Shown here: positions 27,124-38,039 of the stretch, piece by piece
Layout of the letters: every line of letters begins with the position of its first letter
How positions within the stretch are numbered: the first letter of the stretch is position 1
Source: Williamsia deligens
Lineage (GTDB): Bacteria; Actinomycetota; Actinomycetes; Mycobacteriales; Mycobacteriaceae
Assembly: GCF_024171765.1 (NCBI RefSeq)
Contig: NZ_JAMTCI010000002.1
Span: 310,001 to 374,000 of the forward strand
DNA: 64,000 nt
Reading direction: 5' to 3'
Made by a program: the position numbers and the translations under genes
The notes under the pieces: model-generated
Seen by the model: the letters and a program-made list of their open reading frames with translations, nothing else
Database searches by the model: none
Told to the model about the DNA's origin: nothing

Positions 27124-29616
27124 GTGACGACCCCGACCGGTGACACCGCCGTCCTGACGCGCCCGTCGGACGATCCCGACCACGCCTTCGACACCTTCGC
27201 CGACTGGGTGTCGGGGCGTGGGCTGTCGCTGTATCCCGCGCAGGAGGAGGCCCTGCTCGAGCTGGTGTCGGGATCGAACGTGATCCTGTCCACACCGACG
27301 GGGTCGGGCAAGTCGTTGGTGGCCACCGGCGCAGCACATTTCGCCCGGAGCCGTGGGGTGCGGACGTTCTACACCGCCCCCATCAAGGCGCTCGTCAGCG
27401 AGAAGTTCTTCGATCTCTGCGCCGTGTTCGGCGCCGAGAACGTCGGGATGATGACCGGCGACGCGACGGTGAACTCGTCGGCCCCGATCATCTGCGCGAC
27501 CGCCGAGATCGTCGCGAACCTGGCGCTGCGGTACGGCGCCGACGCCGACATCGGGCTCGTGGTGATGGACGAGTTCCACTACTACGGCGACCCCGAACGG
27601 GGATGGGCGTGGCAGGTGCCGATCGTCGAGCTGCCGCATGCGCAGTTCCTGCTGATGTCGGCCACGCTCGGCGAGATCGACTTCTTCGTCGACGACATCA
27701 CGCGGCGGACCGGTCGCCGGACGGCCGCGGTCACCGGCACGCAACGGCCTGTGCCGCTGGAGTTCTCCTATGTGACGACGCCGGTGCACGACACCATCGA
27801 GGGCCTCATCGAGGCGGGCCGGGCGCCGGTGTACGTCGTCCACTTCACGCAGGCGTCGGCGGTGGAGCGGGCCCAGTCGCTGCTCAGCGCCACACTCGTC
27901 GACCGCGCCGGGCGGGATGCGATCGCCGCGGCGATCGGGGACTTCCGGTTCGCCTCGGGGTTCGGGACGACGTTGTCGAAGCTGGTGCGCGCGGGCATCG
28001 GGGTCCACCACGCCGGGATGCTGCCCCGGTACCGGCGCCTTGTCGAACGACTCGCCCAGCAGGGACTCCTGCGTGTCGTGGCCGGCACCGACACGCTCGG
28101 CGTCGGGATCAACGTGCCGATCCGCACCGTCCTGTTCACCGGCCTCACCAAGTACGACGGCACCCGCACGCGGCACCTGCAGGCGCGTGAGTTCCACCAG
28201 ATCGCCGGCCGCGCGGGACGCGCGGGATACGACGACCGCGGATACGTCGTCGCGCAGGCACCCGAGCACGACGTGGAGAACGCGCGACTCGTCGCCCGGG
28301 CCGGCGACGACCCGAAGAAGCTCAAGAAGATCCAGCGCAAGAAGGCCCCCGACGGATTCGTCTCCTGGGGGGAACCGACGTTCGAGCGCCTCATCGGCGC
28401 GCAGCCCGAGCCGTTGCGGTCGCATTTCCGGGTCAGCACGGCGATGGTCGTCGACGTCATCGCCCGACCCGGCCCGTGTTTCCCCGCCATGCGACATCTG
28501 CTGGAGGACAACCACGAACCCCGGGTCCGCCAGCGTCGTCACATCCTGCGCGCCATCGACATCTACCGGGGTCTGCGCACCGCCGGACTCGTCGAGCTGA
28601 CCGACCCCGACGAGACGGGCGCGACCGTCCGTCTGACGACGGAGCTCCCCCCGGACTTCGCCCTGTCGAACCCGTTGTCGTCGTTCGCGATCGCCGCGCT
28701 CGAGTTGCTCGACGTCGACGACCCCGACTACGCGCGCGACGCGCTGTCGGTGGTCGAGTCCATCGTCGAGGACCCGCGCCCCGTCCTGCGCGCGCAGCGG
28801 GACCTGGCGCGGGGTGCCGCGGTCGCGCAGATGAAGGCCGACGGACTCGACTACGAGGAACGCGTGGAGCGGGTCGAGGAGATCACCTGGCCGAGACCCC
28901 TGGCCGATCTCGTCGAGGGCGCCTTCGAGATCTACCTCCGTGGCCACCCCTGGGTGGGCGGTACACCGCCGTCACCCAAATCGGTGGTCCGCGAGATGCT
29001 CGAGCACGCCGACGGATTCGGTGACGTCGTGGCCCGCCTCAAGATCGCCCGCAGCGAGGGCGTGCTGCTGCGATACCTCACCGACGTCTACCGCATCGCG
29101 CGGCACGGCGTCCCGCCCGACCGGCACACCGAGGAGTTCGACGACATCGTCTCGTGGCTCGGGCAGGTCGTCCGCGGCACCGACTCCAGCCTGATCGACG
29201 AGTGGGAGCAGCTGACGTCGGCGGACCCCACCTCGCCGACGGCGGTCCCTCCGTCACCGCCGGGGCCGGACCGGCGCGCCTGGCGCGTGCACATCCGCAA
29301 CCAGATGTTCGCGCTCGTCACCGCGTTCGCCCGCGAGGACGAGGACACACTGCGTCGACTCCACCCCGACGTCGACTGGCCCGCGGCCCTCGACGACTAC
29401 TTCGACGAATACGACGACCTCGGGACGGCCGGCGACGCCCGCAGCCCCCGGTTGTTCTCGCTCGACGAGTCCACCACCCCGTGGACGGTCCGTCAGACAC
29501 TCGCCGACCCCGCCGGCGACCACGGGTGGGCCTTCGTCGGCCACGTCGAGGCTCCCCCGGCCGACGAGCCCGATGCCATGCCCCGCGTGGTCGACCTCGA
29601 GGTCGTCGAGGGCTGA
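27124..29616 (+). CDS. Ski2-like DEAD/DEAH helicase with DUF3516
   Basis: The 830-residue superfamily 2 helicase has Walker A T-P-T-G-S-G-K-S near 60, D-E-F-H-Y-Y near 149, S-A-T-L near 180 and [10 protein letters not shown] near 360. A long C-terminal DUF3516 region (about 430-830) covers the rest. Related SF2 proteins unwind RNA in decay or ribosome processing. For this bacterial group the role is unproved. The GTG follows the PAC2 stop directly, so the two are almost surely one operon. The middle K-K-L-K-K-I-Q-R-K-K segment could bind nucleic acid. Confidence 0.88.
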   Translation: MTTPTGDTAVLTRPSDDPDHAFDTFADWVSGRGLSLYPAQEEALLELVSGSNVILSTPTGSGKSLVATGAAHFARSRGVRTFYTAPIKALVSEKFFDLCAVFGAENVGMMTGDATVNSSAPIICATAEIVANLALRYGADADIGLVVMDEFHYYGDPERGWAWQVPIVELPHAQFLLMSATLGEIDFFVDDITRRTGRRTAAVTGTQRPVPLEFSYVTTPVHDTIEGLIEAGRAPVYVVHFTQASAVERAQSLLSATLVDRAGRDAIAAAIGDFRFASGFGTTLSKLVRAGIGVHHAGMLPRYRRLVERLAQQGLLRVVAGTDTLGVGINVPIRTVLFTGLTKYDGTRTRHLQAREFHQIAGRAGRAGYDDRGYVVAQAPEHDVENARLVARAGDDPKKLKKIQRKKAPDGFVSWGEPTFERLIGAQPEPLRSHFRVSTAMVVDVIARPGPCFPAMRHLLEDNHEPRVRQRRHILRAIDIYRGLRTAGLVELTDPDETGATVRLTTELPPDFALSNPLSSFAIAALELLDVDDPDYARDALSVVESIVEDPRPVLRAQRDLARGAAVAQMKADGLDYEERVERVEEITWPRPLADLVEGAFEIYLRGHPWVGGTPPSPKSVVREMLEHADGFGDVVARLKIARSEGVLLRYLTDVYRIARHGVPPDRHTEEFDDIVSWLGQVVRGTDSSLIDEWEQLTSADPTSPTAVPPSPPGPDRRAWRVHIRNQMFALVTAFAREDEDTLRRLHPDVDWPAALDDYFDEYDDLGTAGDARSPRLFSLDESTTPWTVRQTLADPAGDHGWAFVGHVEAPPADEPDAMPRVVDLEVVEG

Positions 29617-29634
29617 GCCCGCCGTCGCGGGCGG

Positions 29635-30870
29635 TCAGCCCATCTGCGACAGCGCCGCGTGGATGCGCGAACTCATCTCCCCCACCTGCTCGGTGGTCAT
29701 GATGAGCGCAGGCGAGATCTGCAGCGCGCCACCACCCGCGACGCGCGTCGAGACCCGGTGGCGTCGGAGTGCGGTGACCGCCGCGGGGCCCGCGCCCGGG
29801 TCGGCGAGTTGGATCCCGGCCACCGCGCCGACACCGCTGCGGACCTCGGTCACCACCGGCAGATCCGCCAACGGCGCCAACGCCGTGTGCAGGTCGTCCT
29901 GGAGGCGCAGCGCCGCACCCAGGAGGTCCTCCGACTCGACGATGTCGAGGTTGGCCATCGCGGCGGCCGCAGCACCCGCGTGCCCGCCGTAGGTGTATCC
30001 GTGGCGCCACCAGACGCCACCGCTGTAGAACGGCTCCGCGACGTGCGGGGCGACGAACAGCGCGCCCATCGGCACGTACCCCGAGGTCAGCCCCTTCGCG
30101 GTGGTCATCATGTCCGGTTGCAGGTCGAAACGGCTCGAGGCGAACCACGATCCGCCGATCCGACCGAACCCGGTCACCACCTCGTCGGCGACGAACAGCA
30201 CGTCGTGCTCGCGGCAGATGTCCCGCACCTCACGCAGGTACCCCTCGGGCGGCGGGTAGATGCCACCGGCCCCGATCACCGGCTCGCAGAAGAACGCTGC
30301 GATCGAATCGGCGCCCACCCGCTCGATCAGACCGAGCAGACTCTTCGCGTCGTCCCAGTCGACCGTGGCGGCGTCGGACATGAGCGTCCCGTAGCCCTCA
30401 CGGTTCGGCGGCAGGCCCGACAGCGCCGTCCCGGCGACGTGCATGCCGTGGTACGCCTTGGTGCGGCCGACGATCACCGTCTTCTCCGGTCGGCCCATCT
30501 CGTGCCAGTAGCGACGGGCCAGCTTCGCCGCCGAGTCGACGGAGTCGCTGCCGCCCGAGGTGAAGAACACCTTGCTGCCGGCGATGGGTGCGAGCTCCCC
30601 GAGGCGGTCGGCCAGATTGATGGTCACCGCGGGCATCACGTCACCGAAACCGGACACGTGGGCAAGCGTGCGGAGCTGTGCCGCAACGGCATCGGCGATG
30701 GCAGCGCGTCCGTGGCCGACGTTGGTGAACCACAGACCGGCGGTCGCGTCGAGGTACTCGACACCGTCGGTGTCGACGATGTGCACCCCCGACCCGCTCG
30801 CGATGGCGAACGGGCCGTGTTCGCTCACCGCGCCCATGTCGGCGAAACCATGCCAGAGGGTCGACGTCAT
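29635..30870 (-). CDS. class III pyridoxal-phosphate aminotransferase
   Basis: The 411-residue enzyme has the fold-type I class III hallmarks: S-G-G-S-D-S-V near 96 for the phosphate, an Asp in F-V-A-D-E-V-V-T-G-F-G-R near 228 for the pyridine nitrogen, and the Schiff-base Lys in T-T-A-K-G-L-T-S-G-Y near 257. Omega-amino-acid:pyruvate, beta-alanine and GABA aminotransferases share this pattern, so the substrate is open. The ATG at 30870 fits the family N-terminus (LWHGFADM). It is transcribed opposite to hrpA and is not part of the remembered mycobacterial order. Confidence 0.87.
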   Translation of the reverse strand: MTSTLWHGFADMGAVSEHGPFAIASGSGVHIVDTDGVEYLDATAGLWFTNVGHGRAAIADAVAAQLRTLAHVSGFGDVMPAVTINLADRLGELAPIAGSKVFFTSGGSDSVDSAAKLARRYWHEMGRPEKTVIVGRTKAYHGMHVAGTALSGLPPNREGYGTLMSDAATVDWDDAKSLLGLIERVGADSIAAFFCEPVIGAGGIYPPPEGYLREVRDICREHDVLFVADEVVTGFGRIGGSWFASSRFDLQPDMMTTAKGLTSGYVPMGALFVAPHVAEPFYSGGVWWRHGYTYGGHAGAAAAAMANLDIVESEDLLGAALRLQDDLHTALAPLADLPVVTEVRSGVGAVAGIQLADPGAGPAAVTALRRHRVSTRVAGGGALQISPALIMTTEQVGEMSSRIHAALSQMG

Positions 30871-30945
30871 GCGCCCATCATGCCCGGCAGCCCGACGACC
30901 CGGTGCGGTCGGACCTGGGGGGTGGCCGAATATCCTGGACGCACC

Positions 30946-33900
30946 ATGCCCGAAGAGTCCCCGCGTCCCGCCCGGCGACCCCGCCGCGGTCGGAGACGAT
31001 CCGGGGGGAATCGCCGGCCCGACGGTGTCGCGAGGGACCCCGCGGCCGCCCGGGATCCGGGAGCCGTCGCCGTCGCCGGCGAGACCGTCTCGGTCGACGA
31101 CGTCGTGATCACCGACGACGAGGTGACCATCGCCGACGCCCATCGGCTCCAGCGCCGGGCGCAGCGTCTCCGCACTGATGCCGACCGTGATCGGCTGGGC
31201 CAGGAGATCGCCCGCGCCCGGGGGCGACTCGAGTCCCGGCGGGCCGCCGTACCGACGCTGTCGTATCCGCCGGAGCTACCGGTGTCCGCGGCCCGCGACG
31301 AGATCAAGGCCGCCATCGCCGACCATCAGGTCGTCGTGGTGGCGGGCGAGACCGGGTCGGGCAAGACGACACAGCTGCCCAAGATCTGCCTCGAACTCGG
31401 GCGCGGCGTCCGCGGCGCCATCGGTCACACGCAGCCGCGCCGCATCGCTGCGCGCTCGGTCGCCGCACGGATCGCCGACGAGACCGGGACCGAGCTCGGC
31501 GGCGCGGTCGGTTTCGCCGTCCGCTTCGACGACAGATCCGGTCGGGACACGCTCGTCAAGGTCATGACCGACGGCATCCTGCTGGCCGAGCTGTCGCGCG
31601 ACCGGCTCCTGCGCGCCTACGACACGATCATCGTCGACGAGGCGCACGAGCGGAGCCTCAACATCGACTTCATCCTGGGCTTCCTCAAGCAGCTGCTCCC
31701 CCGCCGACCGGACCTCAAGGTCATCATCACCTCGGCGACGATCGATCCGGGACGCTTCGCCGACCACTTCGCGACGCCGGACGCCCCGGTCCCGGTGATC
31801 TCGGTGTCCGGCCGCACCTATCCGGTCGAGATCCGCCACCGGCCGCTGTCCGTCGCGTCGGACGACCCCGAGGGCGATCACGTCGACCTCGACCAGATCC
31901 AGGGCATCGCCGCGGCGCTGAGCGAGTTGCGTCGGGAGGGACCCGGCGACGTCCTGATCTTCCTCGCCACCGAACGCGAGATCCGGGACACCGCGGACGC
32001 ATTACGCCGCAGTCATCCCGACGAGGAGATCCTCCCCCTGTTCTCGCGCCTGTCGACGGCGGAACAGAACCGGGTGTTCTCGACGAGTTCGGGTCGCCGG
32101 GTCGTGTTGTCCACCAACGTCGCCGAGACCTCGCTGACGGTCCCCGGCATCCGCTATGTCATCGACGCGGGTACCGCCCGCATCTCGCGGTACTCCACCC
32201 GAACCAAGGTGCAACGACTCCCCGTCGAACCGATCTCGCAGGCATCGGCCCGTCAGCGCGCCGGCCGATGCGGCCGCGTCGCCGACGGCATCTGCATCAG
32301 GCTCTACTCCGAGGAGGACTTCGACGCCCGACCGGCGTTCACCGACCCGGAGATCCTGCGGACCAACCTCGCCTCGGTCATCCTCACCATGGCCGCCCTC
32401 GACCTCGGCGACGTCGCACGCTTCCCGTTCGTCGACCCCCCGGATCCCCGCGCCATCCGGGACGGCGTGGGCCTTCTCGAGGAGCTCGGCGCACTGGCCG
32501 GCGGTGCGCAGTCGCGCACCCTGACCCGGGTCGGACGCGACATCGCCGACCTCCCGATCGAACCCCGATGGGCCCGGATGGTGGTCGCCGCACACGAGCA
32601 GGGAGCGCTGGCCGAGGTGCTCGTCATCGTCGCGGCGCTCTCGCTCCCGGATGTCCGCGAACGTCCCGCCGAGCACCGCCAGGCCGCCGACGAGATGCAC
32701 GCCCGCTTCACCGTCGCGGGGTCGGACTTCCTCTCGATCCTCGCACTGTGGCGCCACATCGAGGAACAACGACAGACCCTGTCGGGCAACCGGTTCCGCC
32801 GCGAATGCGCCCGCGAGTTCCTGCACTACCTGCGGATCCGGGAATGGCGCGACCTCGTGGGCCAGCTCGAGCGGATCGTCACCGACAAGGGGTGGCCGGT
32901 CACGCGCATGTCCGCCGACCAGGAGGGCTCGTCGCCCGCGGCGATCCACCAGTCGGTGCTCGCTGGACTGCTCGGGCAGATCGGTGTGCGCGAGGGCGAC
33001 ACCCGCGAGTTCGCCGGGGCCCGCGGCACGAAGTTCGTGGTCTTCCCGGGGTCGGGACTGGCCCGCAAGCCGCCGCGGTTCGTGATGGCGGCCGAGGTCG
33101 TCGAGACCTCCCGCCTGTTCGCCCGGACGGTCGCCGGCATCGAACCCGAGTGGGCCGAGCGACTCGCCGGGGATCTGGTCAAACGGCAGTACAGCGAACC
33201 GCATTGGTCGATCAAGCGGGGTTCGGCGATGGCGTGGGAGCGGGTCACGCTCTACGGCGTCCCCCTGGTGGCCCGTCGCGCCGTCGCCTTCGGCGCCATC
33301 GATCCCGTGGCGTCACGGGAGTTGTTCCTCCGGCATGCCCTCGTCGAGGGCGAGTGGCGGACGAACCACCCGTTCTTCCTGCGCAACCGCGCCCTGCTCG
33401 ACGAGGCCCGCGAACTCGAGGACCGCGCGCGGCGAGGCGATCTCGTCATCACCGACGACCAGTTGTACGACTTCTACGACGCACGCATCCCCGCCGAGGT
33501 CGTCTCGGGTGCCCATTTCGACACCTGGTGGAAGAAGGCGCGTCGCACCGACCCCACCCTGCTCGACCTCACCCCCGAGGACGTCGCCGACACCACGACG
33601 GTGTCCGCGTCGGAGTTCCCCGACGTGTGGCAGCAGGGCGAGGCACGGCTGCGGCTGGTCTACCGCTTCTCCCCGGGGAGCACCCACGACGGCATCACCG
33701 TCCTCGTCCCCCGCGCGCTGCTCCCGCGTATCCGGCCGGCGGGGTTCGACTGGCTCGTACCGGGACTGCGCGACGACCTCGCGGTCGCGCTCGTACGCAC
33801 CCTGCCCAAGAGCATCCGGCGGCAACTCGGCCCCGCCGCCGACGTCGGGCCCCGAGCGATGTCGGCACTGACACCGCGCCGCGAACCCGTGGTCGTGGGT

Positions 33901-34989
33901 CTCGCCCGCGAGATCACCCGCCTGACCGGTGTCCCGGTGGGTTCCGACGACTTCGACCCGTCCGCACTCCCCCCGCACCTCGTCGTCCGCTATGCGGCCG
34001 TCGACGACTCCGACGAGATCGTCGCGGAGGCCGACTCGCTGGCCGGTCTCACCGCGGCGCTCGCCGGACCACCGTCGAACCGAGCGCCGGCCGGCGGTGG
34101 CGCTCCGTCGAGGCGTACGTCCGCGCCCACCACTGCGGCCGTCACCACCTGGACGGCCTCGACCATCGGGACTCTCGCCGACGAGGTGAGCGAGGTCGTC
34201 GCCGGCCAGCGGGTCACCAGTCACCCGGCACTGCGCGTCGTGGACGGCGGGGTGTCGGTGGGACTGGAGACCACAGCAACGCAGGCGCGGGCCGTGACGC
34301 GTCGGGCGATCCTGCGGTTGCTGCAGCTGTCGATCCCACCGCTCAAACAGTCCGCCACCTCGGCGCTCCCCGTCGCGTCCCGACTCGCGTTGTCGCAGAG
34401 CCCCTACCCGACCACCGACGCGCTGCTCGCCGACTGCACCGCCGCCGCGATCGCCGAACTGGCCGGGGATGTCGACGGTGTGCGTGACCCCGAAGCATTC
34501 GCCGCTCTGCGTGCCCGGGTCAACGGTGCCGCGAACCAGCGGGCCCGGGCGATCCTCGGCGACGTCGCCGACGCCATGACCCGCGTCCCGGCCATCCGCG
34601 CGGAGATGTCCCGTCTCGGGGACGGCCGGGCGACGCGCGATGTGGCCGACCAGCTCGACCATCTCGTCTACGCGGGGTTCGTCGTGGACACCGCCGATGC
34701 GCACCGACGCCGGCTGCCCACCTATCTCGACGCGATCGTCGTGCGTCTGGGGCGACTGCCCGCGGCGACCGCGAACGACGACCGCGGGATGGACACCGTC
34801 GACAGGGTCGTCGACCACTGGGCGCGCGTCGTCGCGCGATGCACCCCTGCTCGACGTGAGGCCGTGAACGAGCAGGCGCACTGGATGGTGGAGGAACTGC
34901 GGGTGGGTGTGTTCGCCGAGAGGATCGGTACCGCGTACCCGGTCTCGGAGAAGCGGATCCTACGGGCGATCGACGCCCTCGCCGGCTGA
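30946..34989 (+). CDS. hrpA: ATP-dependent RNA helicase HrpA
   Basis: This very large DEAH/RHA helicase of 1347 residues starts with a basic tail rich in Arg and Pro. It then has G-E-T-G-S-G-K-T near 136, D-E-A-H-E-R near 230, S-A-T-I near 265, and Q-R-A-G-R-C-G-R near 438. The HA2, OB and DUF3418 regions of HrpA follow. HrpA rescues stalled ribosomes in E. coli; other roles are possible. The ATG at 30946 was chosen over longer frames. A TATCCT at 30931-30936 suggests a nearly leaderless transcript. Its 3' end overlaps nrdR by 30 bases on the other strand. Confidence 0.92.
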   Translation: MPEESPRPARRPRRGRRRSGGNRRPDGVARDPAAARDPGAVAVAGETVSVDDVVITDDEVTIADAHRLQRRAQRLRTDADRDRLGQEIARARGRLESRRAAVPTLSYPPELPVSAARDEIKAAIADHQVVVVAGETGSGKTTQLPKICLELGRGVRGAIGHTQPRRIAARSVAARIADETGTELGGAVGFAVRFDDRSGRDTLVKVMTDGILLAELSRDRLLRAYDTIIVDEAHERSLNIDFILGFLKQLLPRRPDLKVIITSATIDPGRFADHFATPDAPVPVISVSGRTYPVEIRHRPLSVASDDPEGDHVDLDQIQGIAAALSELRREGPGDVLIFLATEREIRDTADALRRSHPDEEILPLFSRLSTAEQNRVFSTSSGRRVVLSTNVAETSLTVPGIRYVIDAGTARISRYSTRTKVQRLPVEPISQASARQRAGRCGRVADGICIRLYSEEDFDARPAFTDPEILRTNLASVILTMAALDLGDVARFPFVDPPDPRAIRDGVGLLEELGALAGGAQSRTLTRVGRDIADLPIEPRWARMVVAAHEQGALAEVLVIVAALSLPDVRERPAEHRQAADEMHARFTVAGSDFLSILALWRHIEEQRQTLSGNRFRRECAREFLHYLRIREWRDLVGQLERIVTDKGWPVTRMSADQEGSSPAAIHQSVLAGLLGQIGVREGDTREFAGARGTKFVVFPGSGLARKPPRFVMAAEVVETSRLFARTVAGIEPEWAERLAGDLVKRQYSEPHWSIKRGSAMAWERVTLYGVPLVARRAVAFGAIDPVASRELFLRHALVEGEWRTNHPFFLRNRALLDEARELEDRARRGDLVITDDQLYDFYDARIPAEVVSGAHFDTWWKKARRTDPTLLDLTPEDVADTTTVSASEFPDVWQQGEARLRLVYRFSPGSTHDGITVLVPRALLPRIRPAGFDWLVPGLRDDLAVALVRTLPKSIRRQLGPAADVGPRAMSALTPRREPVVVGLAREITRLTGVPVGSDDFDPSALPPHLVVRYAAVDDSDEIVAEADSLAGLTAALAGPPSNRAPAGGGAPSRRTSAPTTAAVTTWTASTIGTLADEVSEVVAGQRVTSHPALRVVDGGVSVGLETTATQARAVTRRAILRLLQLSIPPLKQSATSALPVASRLALSQSPYPTTDALLADCTAAAIAELAGDVDGVRDPEAFAALRARVNGAANQRARAILGDVADAMTRVPAIRAEMSRLGDGRATRDVADQLDHLVYAGFVVDTADAHRRRLPTYLDAIVVRLGRLPAATANDDRGMDTVDRVVDHWARVVARCTPARREAVNEQAHWMVEELRVGVFAERIGTAYPVSEKRILRAIDALAG

Positions 34990-35454
34990 CCCGGCGACCG
35001 CACCGACCTGGGTGCCGGAGCGCAGCTCGTCGATCTCGCGCTGGAAGTCCTCGACCGACTCGAACGAGCGGTAGACGGATGCGAACCGGAGGTAGGCGAC
35101 CTCGTCGAGCTCACGCAGCGGCTGCAGGATCGCCAGCCCCACCTCGTTGCTCGGTATCTCTGCGGACCCCGACGCCCGCACAGTGTCCTCGACGCGCTGG
35201 GCTAGCACCGCCAGCCGGTCCTCGTCGACGGCACGGCCCTGGCAGGCGCGCCGTACGCCGCGCATGACCTTCTCCCGCGAGAAGGGCTCGGTGACGCCGT
35301 TGCGCTTGACGACCGCCAACACCGCGCTCTCGACGGTGGTGAAACGTCGACCGCATTCCGAACACGAGCGCCGGCGGCGGATCGCCTGACCCTCGTCGGC
35401 CACCCGCGAGTCCACGACACGCGTGTCCGCATGTCGGCAGAACGGGCAATGCAT
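34960..35454 (-). CDS. nrdR: transcriptional repressor NrdR
   Basis: NrdR represses ribonucleotide reductase genes in response to ATP/dATP. The 164-residue protein has the zinc ribbon C3-P-F-C6 with C31-S-E-C34, and an ATP-cone from about residue 46 starting V-V-K-R-N-G. The ATG at 35454 begins MHCPFC, the invariant N-terminus, although the open frame continues upstream. It overlaps hrpA convergently by 30 bases. Position next to the LysM gene and lexA matches Rv2718c. Confidence 0.96.
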   Translation of the reverse strand: MHCPFCRHADTRVVDSRVADEGQAIRRRRSCSECGRRFTTVESAVLAVVKRNGVTEPFSREKVMRGVRRACQGRAVDEDRLAVLAQRVEDTVRASGSAEIPSNEVGLAILQPLRELDEVAYLRFASVYRSFESVEDFQREIDELRSGTQVGAVAGSAGEGVDRP

Positions 35455-35644
35455 CGCGACGTCCTCGGGGGTCGGCGGATCCCGTCGATCCCGGGGCGGT
35501 ACCGCAGCGGGATCGCAGGTCGGATCGGATCGATCCGTACCGGCCGAGGATACCGGGCGGAGCAGGGCCACCGTTCCGGACGGGGGGCCGAGGACACCGA
35601 TGCCGATCACGTCGCGCATGACGGTCGCCGGACGCCGATCCCGG

Positions 35645-36187
35645 TCAGCGCGCGTAACGCGGTGCGAGCAGAGGCTGGCCCGGGGTGACGGCCGACCCCG
35701 ACAGGTGGTTGAGCTCGCGGATGTCCGCGACGACCTGGGCGACCGGGGCGTCGGGCACAGAGCGCGCCGCCAGCGCGCTCAGCGACTCACCGCCCCGCAC
35801 GTGCACGACGCTGCTGCCCACCACGGCCGGCTCGGCGTGGTCGGTGAGGACGGATCCGCCGACGACGACCGCGAACACCGCGACCGCCAGGGCCAGCCCG
35901 GCGATGATCGCCGCGCCCCACCCGACACGCGCGGTGCGGACGCTGCCACCCCGCCCCGACCCGGTGCGGCACTCGGTGCCGACGACCGCCGGTCGGGCGG
36001 TGCGTGCGGTCGCGGGGCGGCTCGCACCCGGCCGTCGCACCGAGGGGTCGAGGGGGTGACGGCGGTCCGTGCGCGTCACCGACTCCGCACGAGGACGCGG
36101 CTCCGGGTGTGGACGCGACACGGCGCGGACGACGCGGCGGGGAGCAGAGGTGGGGGTGGCGCCGGGTGCCATGAGGGTCGGGCTCAT
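35645..36187 (-). CDS. LysM-domain cell-division/cell-wall protein, divergent from lexA
   Basis: The 180-residue protein has a long Arg/Pro-rich cytoplasmic N-terminus (1-88), one membrane helix (about 90-113) and an external LysM domain (about 125-175: [11 protein letters not shown] through P-L-L-A-P). It resembles the SOS-induced Rv2719c (ChiZ) by position and architecture. ChiZ blocks FtsZ-dependent division when overproduced. The ATG at 36187 has AAGGAG about seven bases upstream. The LexA-type box at 36217-36232 is about 30 bases ahead, so SOS control is likely. Hydrolase activity is not evident. Confidence 0.83.
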   Translation of the reverse strand: MSPTLMAPGATPTSAPRRVVRAVSRPHPEPRPRAESVTRTDRRHPLDPSVRRPGASRPATARTARPAVVGTECRTGSGRGGSVRTARVGWGAAIIAGLALAVAVFAVVVGGSVLTDHAEPAVVGSSVVHVRGGESLSALAARSVPDAPVAQVVADIRELNHLSGSAVTPGQPLLAPRYAR

Positions 36188-36216
36188 CGCGGACTCCTTC
36201 TCGATCAGGCGTTCGA

Positions 36217-36232
36217 AAGAACGTGTGTTCGA
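36217..36232. promoter_or_regulatory. LexA box, LysM-proximal
   Basis: AAGAAC-GTGT-GTTCGA matches the actinobacterial SOS consensus TCGAAC-N4-GTTCGA perfectly in its right half and with two mismatches in the left. It lies 30 bases before the LysM gene start. Confidence 0.6.
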
Positions 36233-36268
36233 GTTCTATCACGCGGCTCCGACAAGGTCGACACGCCG

Positions 36269-36284
36269 TCGAACAAATGTTTGA
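36269..36284. promoter_or_regulatory. LexA box of lexA
   Basis: TCGAAC-AAAT-GTTTGA differs by one base from the SOS consensus. It overlaps the proposed -35 element of lexA, as expected for autorepression. Confidence 0.8.
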
Positions 36285-36309
36285 AAGTCGTGACCCGGTC
36301 CACTACCGT
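36281..36309 (+). promoter_or_regulatory. lexA promoter
   Basis: TTGAAA at 36281-36286 and TACCGT at 36304-36309 are separated by exactly 17 bases. RNA would begin near 36316, giving a leader of about 75 bases. The LexA box overlaps the -35 hexamer. Confidence 0.6.
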
Positions 36310-36390
36310 CGCTCGTACGAACAGGACAGATGCCCCGGTACGTCGCGTGCAGCCCGCCGCCCCGCACCGGGTCCCTACGGAGAGGACACC

Positions 36391-37068
36391 GTGTCCGACA
36401 CGACCATCACCCCCGGGGGCCCCACCGCCCCTCTCGTCGAGGCCGAGCTCACCGCGCGGCAGCTGGAGGTGCTGCGGGTGATCCGGGCCTCGGTGCGCGA
36501 GCGGGGATACCCGCCGAGCATCCGGGAGATCGGTGACGCCGTCGGTCTCACGTCGACGTCCTCGGTGGCGCACCAGCTGCGCACACTGGAACGCAAGGGC
36601 TTCCTCAAGCGCGACCACAACCGCCCCCGCGCGGTGAACGTCCAGGAGAACGATCCGGGTGACGGCGGCGACGGCGGCGCGAACCCGTTGCCCACCCCGA
36701 CCTTCGTGCCGGTGCTGGGCAGGATCGCGGCCGGCGGCCCGATCCTGGCCGAGGAGGCCGTCGAGGACGTCTTCCCCCTCCCCCGAGAGCTCGTCGGCGA
36801 CGGCGCGCTCTTCCTGCTGCGGGTCGTCGGCGAGTCCATGATCGACGTCGCCATCTGCGACGGGGACTGGGTGGTGGTCCGTCAGCAGAACGTCGCCGAC
36901 AACGGCGACATCGTGGCCGCGATGATCGACGGCGAGGCCACGGTCAAGACCTTCAAGCGGGCCGACGGCCACGTCTGGCTGATGCCGCACAACCCTCTCT
37001 TCGACCCGATCCCCGGTGACGACGCCGCGATCCTGGGCAAGGTCGTCACGGTGATGCGCCGCATCTGA
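36391..37068 (+). CDS. lexA: SOS repressor LexA
   Basis: The 225-residue SOS repressor has an N-terminal winged HTH (R-Q-L-E-V-L to [10 protein letters not shown]) and a C-terminal S24 peptidase domain. The self-cleavage bond is Ala114-Gly115 (R-I-A-A-G-G). The catalytic dyad is Ser149 (G-E-S-M-I-D) and Lys186 (A-T-V-K-T-F). The GTG at 36391 follows GGAGAGG at 36379-36385. It is autoregulated by the box at 36269-36284. The divergent partner is the LysM gene. Confidence 0.96.
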   Translation: MSDTTITPGGPTAPLVEAELTARQLEVLRVIRASVRERGYPPSIREIGDAVGLTSTSSVAHQLRTLERKGFLKRDHNRPRAVNVQENDPGDGGDGGANPLPTPTFVPVLGRIAAGGPILAEEAVEDVFPLPRELVGDGALFLLRVVGESMIDVAICDGDWVVVRQQNVADNGDIVAAMIDGEATVKTFKRADGHVWLMPHNPLFDPIPGDDAAILGKVVTVMRRI

Positions 37069-37133
37069 CCCGAGCTCGTGTCACACTCTGCACCGCCGAC
37101 GGCATCCGGTCGTCGCGCGGACAGATCGGACAC

Positions 37134-38030
37134 GTGATGCCCCTCGGACGCTCCTCGGTCGCGCCGCTTCCTCTCGACGGTGCTGTCGTCCTCATCACCG
37201 GCGCCGCCGGCGGGATCGGTCGTGCCACGGCTCGGGCACTGCACGACCGGGGAGCCCGGGTGGTCCTCGTCGACCTCGACGCCGCCGCGGTGGCGGATGC
37301 CGCCCGAGGGATGTCGGCCGACCGGGTCCTCACCCGCGCCGCGGATGTCACCGATCGCGCCAACCTCGATTCCGCGGTCGCCGACGCCCTCGACCGCTGG
37401 GGGCGGGTGGACGTGGCGTTCGCGAACGCGGGCATCTCCAGCGGTGACACCGCGGACACCATCGCAAGCGTCGCCGACGGCACTTTCGAGAGGGTCGTCG
37501 CGGTCAACCTGACCGGCGTGTGGAACACCGTGCGCGCCGCACTCCCCTCGATCATCGAGGCACGCGGACACGTCCTGGTCACGTCCTCGACCTACGCCTA
37601 CCTCAACGGGATGGTGAACGCGCCCTACGCCGCCACCAAGGCCGCCGTCGAGCAGATCGGGCGGGCACTGCGCGTCGAGCTCCGCCGCCACGACGCGAGC
37701 GCCGGGGTCCTGTACCCCGGGTGGGTCCGCACGCCGATCGCGGACGTGGCGTTCGGGAAGGACGCACTGGCGACCGATCTCGTCGCCCGGGCCTTCCCGT
37801 CGCCGTTCCGCCGCCCGATCGACCCCGACCGGGTCGGCCGCGCGGTCGCCGCGGGCATCGAGCGGCGGTCGGCGCGGATACAGGTCCCGCGTCGATGGAT
37901 CCCGGTCTCGACGATGCGCGGCATCGTCAACCCCATCTCGGACGCGGCACTGGCCTCCGACGCCCGGTTGGCGGCACTGGTCGGGCAGGTCGAAGCCCGG
38001 TCGGGCCGGATGGGTCCGCCGCGCGTCTGA
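37134..38030 (+). CDS. short-chain dehydrogenase/reductase
   Basis: The 298-residue classical SDR has the dinucleotide loop T-G-A-A-G-G-I-G near residue 22, an N-A-G-I-S near 98, catalytic Ser in L-V-T-S-S-T-Y near 150, and Y-A-A-T-K near 164. Asp at the end of beta-2 (V-L-V-D-L-D) suggests NAD(H) preference. The C-terminal part contains F-P-S-P-F-R-R-P, which I cannot link to a substrate. It follows lexA by 65 bases. A second ATG directly follows the GTG start and is an equal alternative. Confidence 0.87.
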   Translation: MMPLGRSSVAPLPLDGAVVLITGAAGGIGRATARALHDRGARVVLVDLDAAAVADAARGMSADRVLTRAADVTDRANLDSAVADALDRWGRVDVAFANAGISSGDTADTIASVADGTFERVVAVNLTGVWNTVRAALPSIIEARGHVLVTSSTYAYLNGMVNAPYAATKAAVEQIGRALRVELRRHDASAGVLYPGWVRTPIADVAFGKDALATDLVARAFPSPFRRPIDPDRVGRAVAAGIERRSARIQVPRRWIPVSTMRGIVNPISDAALASDARLAALVGQVEARSGRMGPPRV

Positions 38031-38039
38031 CCGGTCGGA

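Noticed and set aside
26041-28947. A 968-residue open frame on the minus strand
   Set aside because: It lies antisense to the PAC2 and helicase genes, has no family features, and is typical of GC-rich shadow frames.
29659-30945. Upstream extension of the hrpA frame by more than 400 codons
   Set aside because: It is antisense to a clear aminotransferase gene, and the ATG at 30946 gives the normal HrpA length.
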